This document shows positions 63,888-64,000 of a stretch of DNA of 64,000 nucleotides, in pieces. Each line of letters opens with the position of its first letter. Position 1 is the stretch's first letter. Origin of the DNA: an uncultured Campylobacter sp. (lineage in GTDB: Bacteria; Campylobacterota; Campylobacteria; Campylobacterales; Campylobacteraceae); contig NZ_CALUTC010000001.1 in NCBI RefSeq assembly GCF_944323605.1, positions 124,001 to 188,000 on the forward strand, in the 5' to 3' direction. The position numbers were made by a program, and so were the translations under genes. The notes beneath the pieces were generated by a model. That model made no database searches and was not told the origin of the DNA. It saw only the letters and a list, made by a program, of their open reading frames with translations.

Positions 63888-64000
63888 AACTACTTGGCTT
63901 GATAGCTATTTTTATAATCCTAGTTTGTTTCAAAAAATTCTATCTTTTCTTTTATTGCCTTTGTCTTTTTTGTATCTTTGTGTAGCCTTATTAAATACAT
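63877..64000 (+). CDS. lpxK: LpxK, tetraacyldisaccharide 4'-kinase (5' part)
   Basis: ATG at 63877, overlapping the end of nadE, opens a frame that runs off the window: MRFKTTWLDSYFYNPSLFQ followed by a hydrophobic segment (LSFLLLPLSFLYL). This looks like the N-terminal membrane anchor of LpxK, the lipid A 4'-kinase, which follows nadE in C. jejuni. Only 41 residues are visible. Confidence 0.75.
   Translation, partial: MRFKTTWLDSYFYNPSLFQKILSFLLLPLSFLYLCVALLNT

Overview
The window is a low-GC, gene-dense bacterial chromosome segment from a Campylobacter (Campylobacterota). This rests on the recognisable blocks: ispH-rpsA-serA-response regulator/kinase-ABCF; argH-pckA-pycB with two sodium symporters; pseudaminic and legionaminic acid flagellin-glycosylation genes with a maf gene; a trp operon with fused trpG-trpD; fliN/fliO; cosR; pdxJ-pdxA; hemN; nadE-lpxK. 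Several blocks follow the order I remember from C. jejuni, but joined differently, so this looks like a relative of C. jejuni; the species cannot be fixed from the sequence alone. Layout: 1-8352 (+) is ispH (3' part), rpsA, a small membrane protein, serA, an OmpR-type two-component pair and an ABC-F ATPase. 8370-21898 (-) holds a 59-residue protein, hypF and a HypF-related paralogue, prmC, an M48 protease, argH-pckA-pycB and two tandem SNF-type symporters. 22004-26391 (-) is a flagellar-sugar operon (GNAT, pseI, maf with a poly-G tract, legB). 26500-35518 (+) is an unusual accessory locus described below. 35619-41174 (+) is a legionaminic acid operon (legI, legG, ptmE, ptmF, legF/ptmB, ptmA). 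41363-46711 (+) is trpE-trpGD-trpF-trpB-trpA, followed by cheX-like, fliN and fliO-like genes. 48267-53521 (-) is a Ppx/GppA phosphatase, cosR, an N-terminally extended plsY and ppk1. 53585-64000 is mixed: a glycosyltransferase, a second Ppx/GppA, pdxJ-pdxA, an Fe-S oxidoreductase, hemN, a DUF2603-type protein, a DASS transporter, a metallo-hydrolase, nadE and the start of lpxK. The locus worth attention is 26.5-35.5 kb. It encodes a Sec-exported, stand-alone C39 (double-glycine) peptidase and four secretory precursors that share an almost invariant two-part leader: a Sec signal peptide, then a bacteriocin-type leader ending in VVGG, then divergent 114-138 residue cores. Each precursor gene is followed by a gene for a large acidic, probably helical protein without a signal peptide that ends in a conserved SPLSELL-like motif; a fifth such gene precedes the peptidase. 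The locus ends with an outer-membrane beta-barrel gene. Several units start with sigma-54 type promoters (GG-N10-GC), as used for Campylobacter flagellar genes, and the locus lies between two flagellin-sugar operons. A perfect 312-bp direct repeat spans the tail of one unit and the leader of the next, so recombination could swap cores behind a constant leader. I read this as a two-step export system: Sec into the periplasm, C39 maturation there, and perhaps release through the barrel, with diversifying cargo. Three genes in the locus carry lesions relative to their paralogues (a T8 frameshift, a T5 frameshift, a missing start codon), so it may be phase-variable, decaying, or affected by assembly errors.
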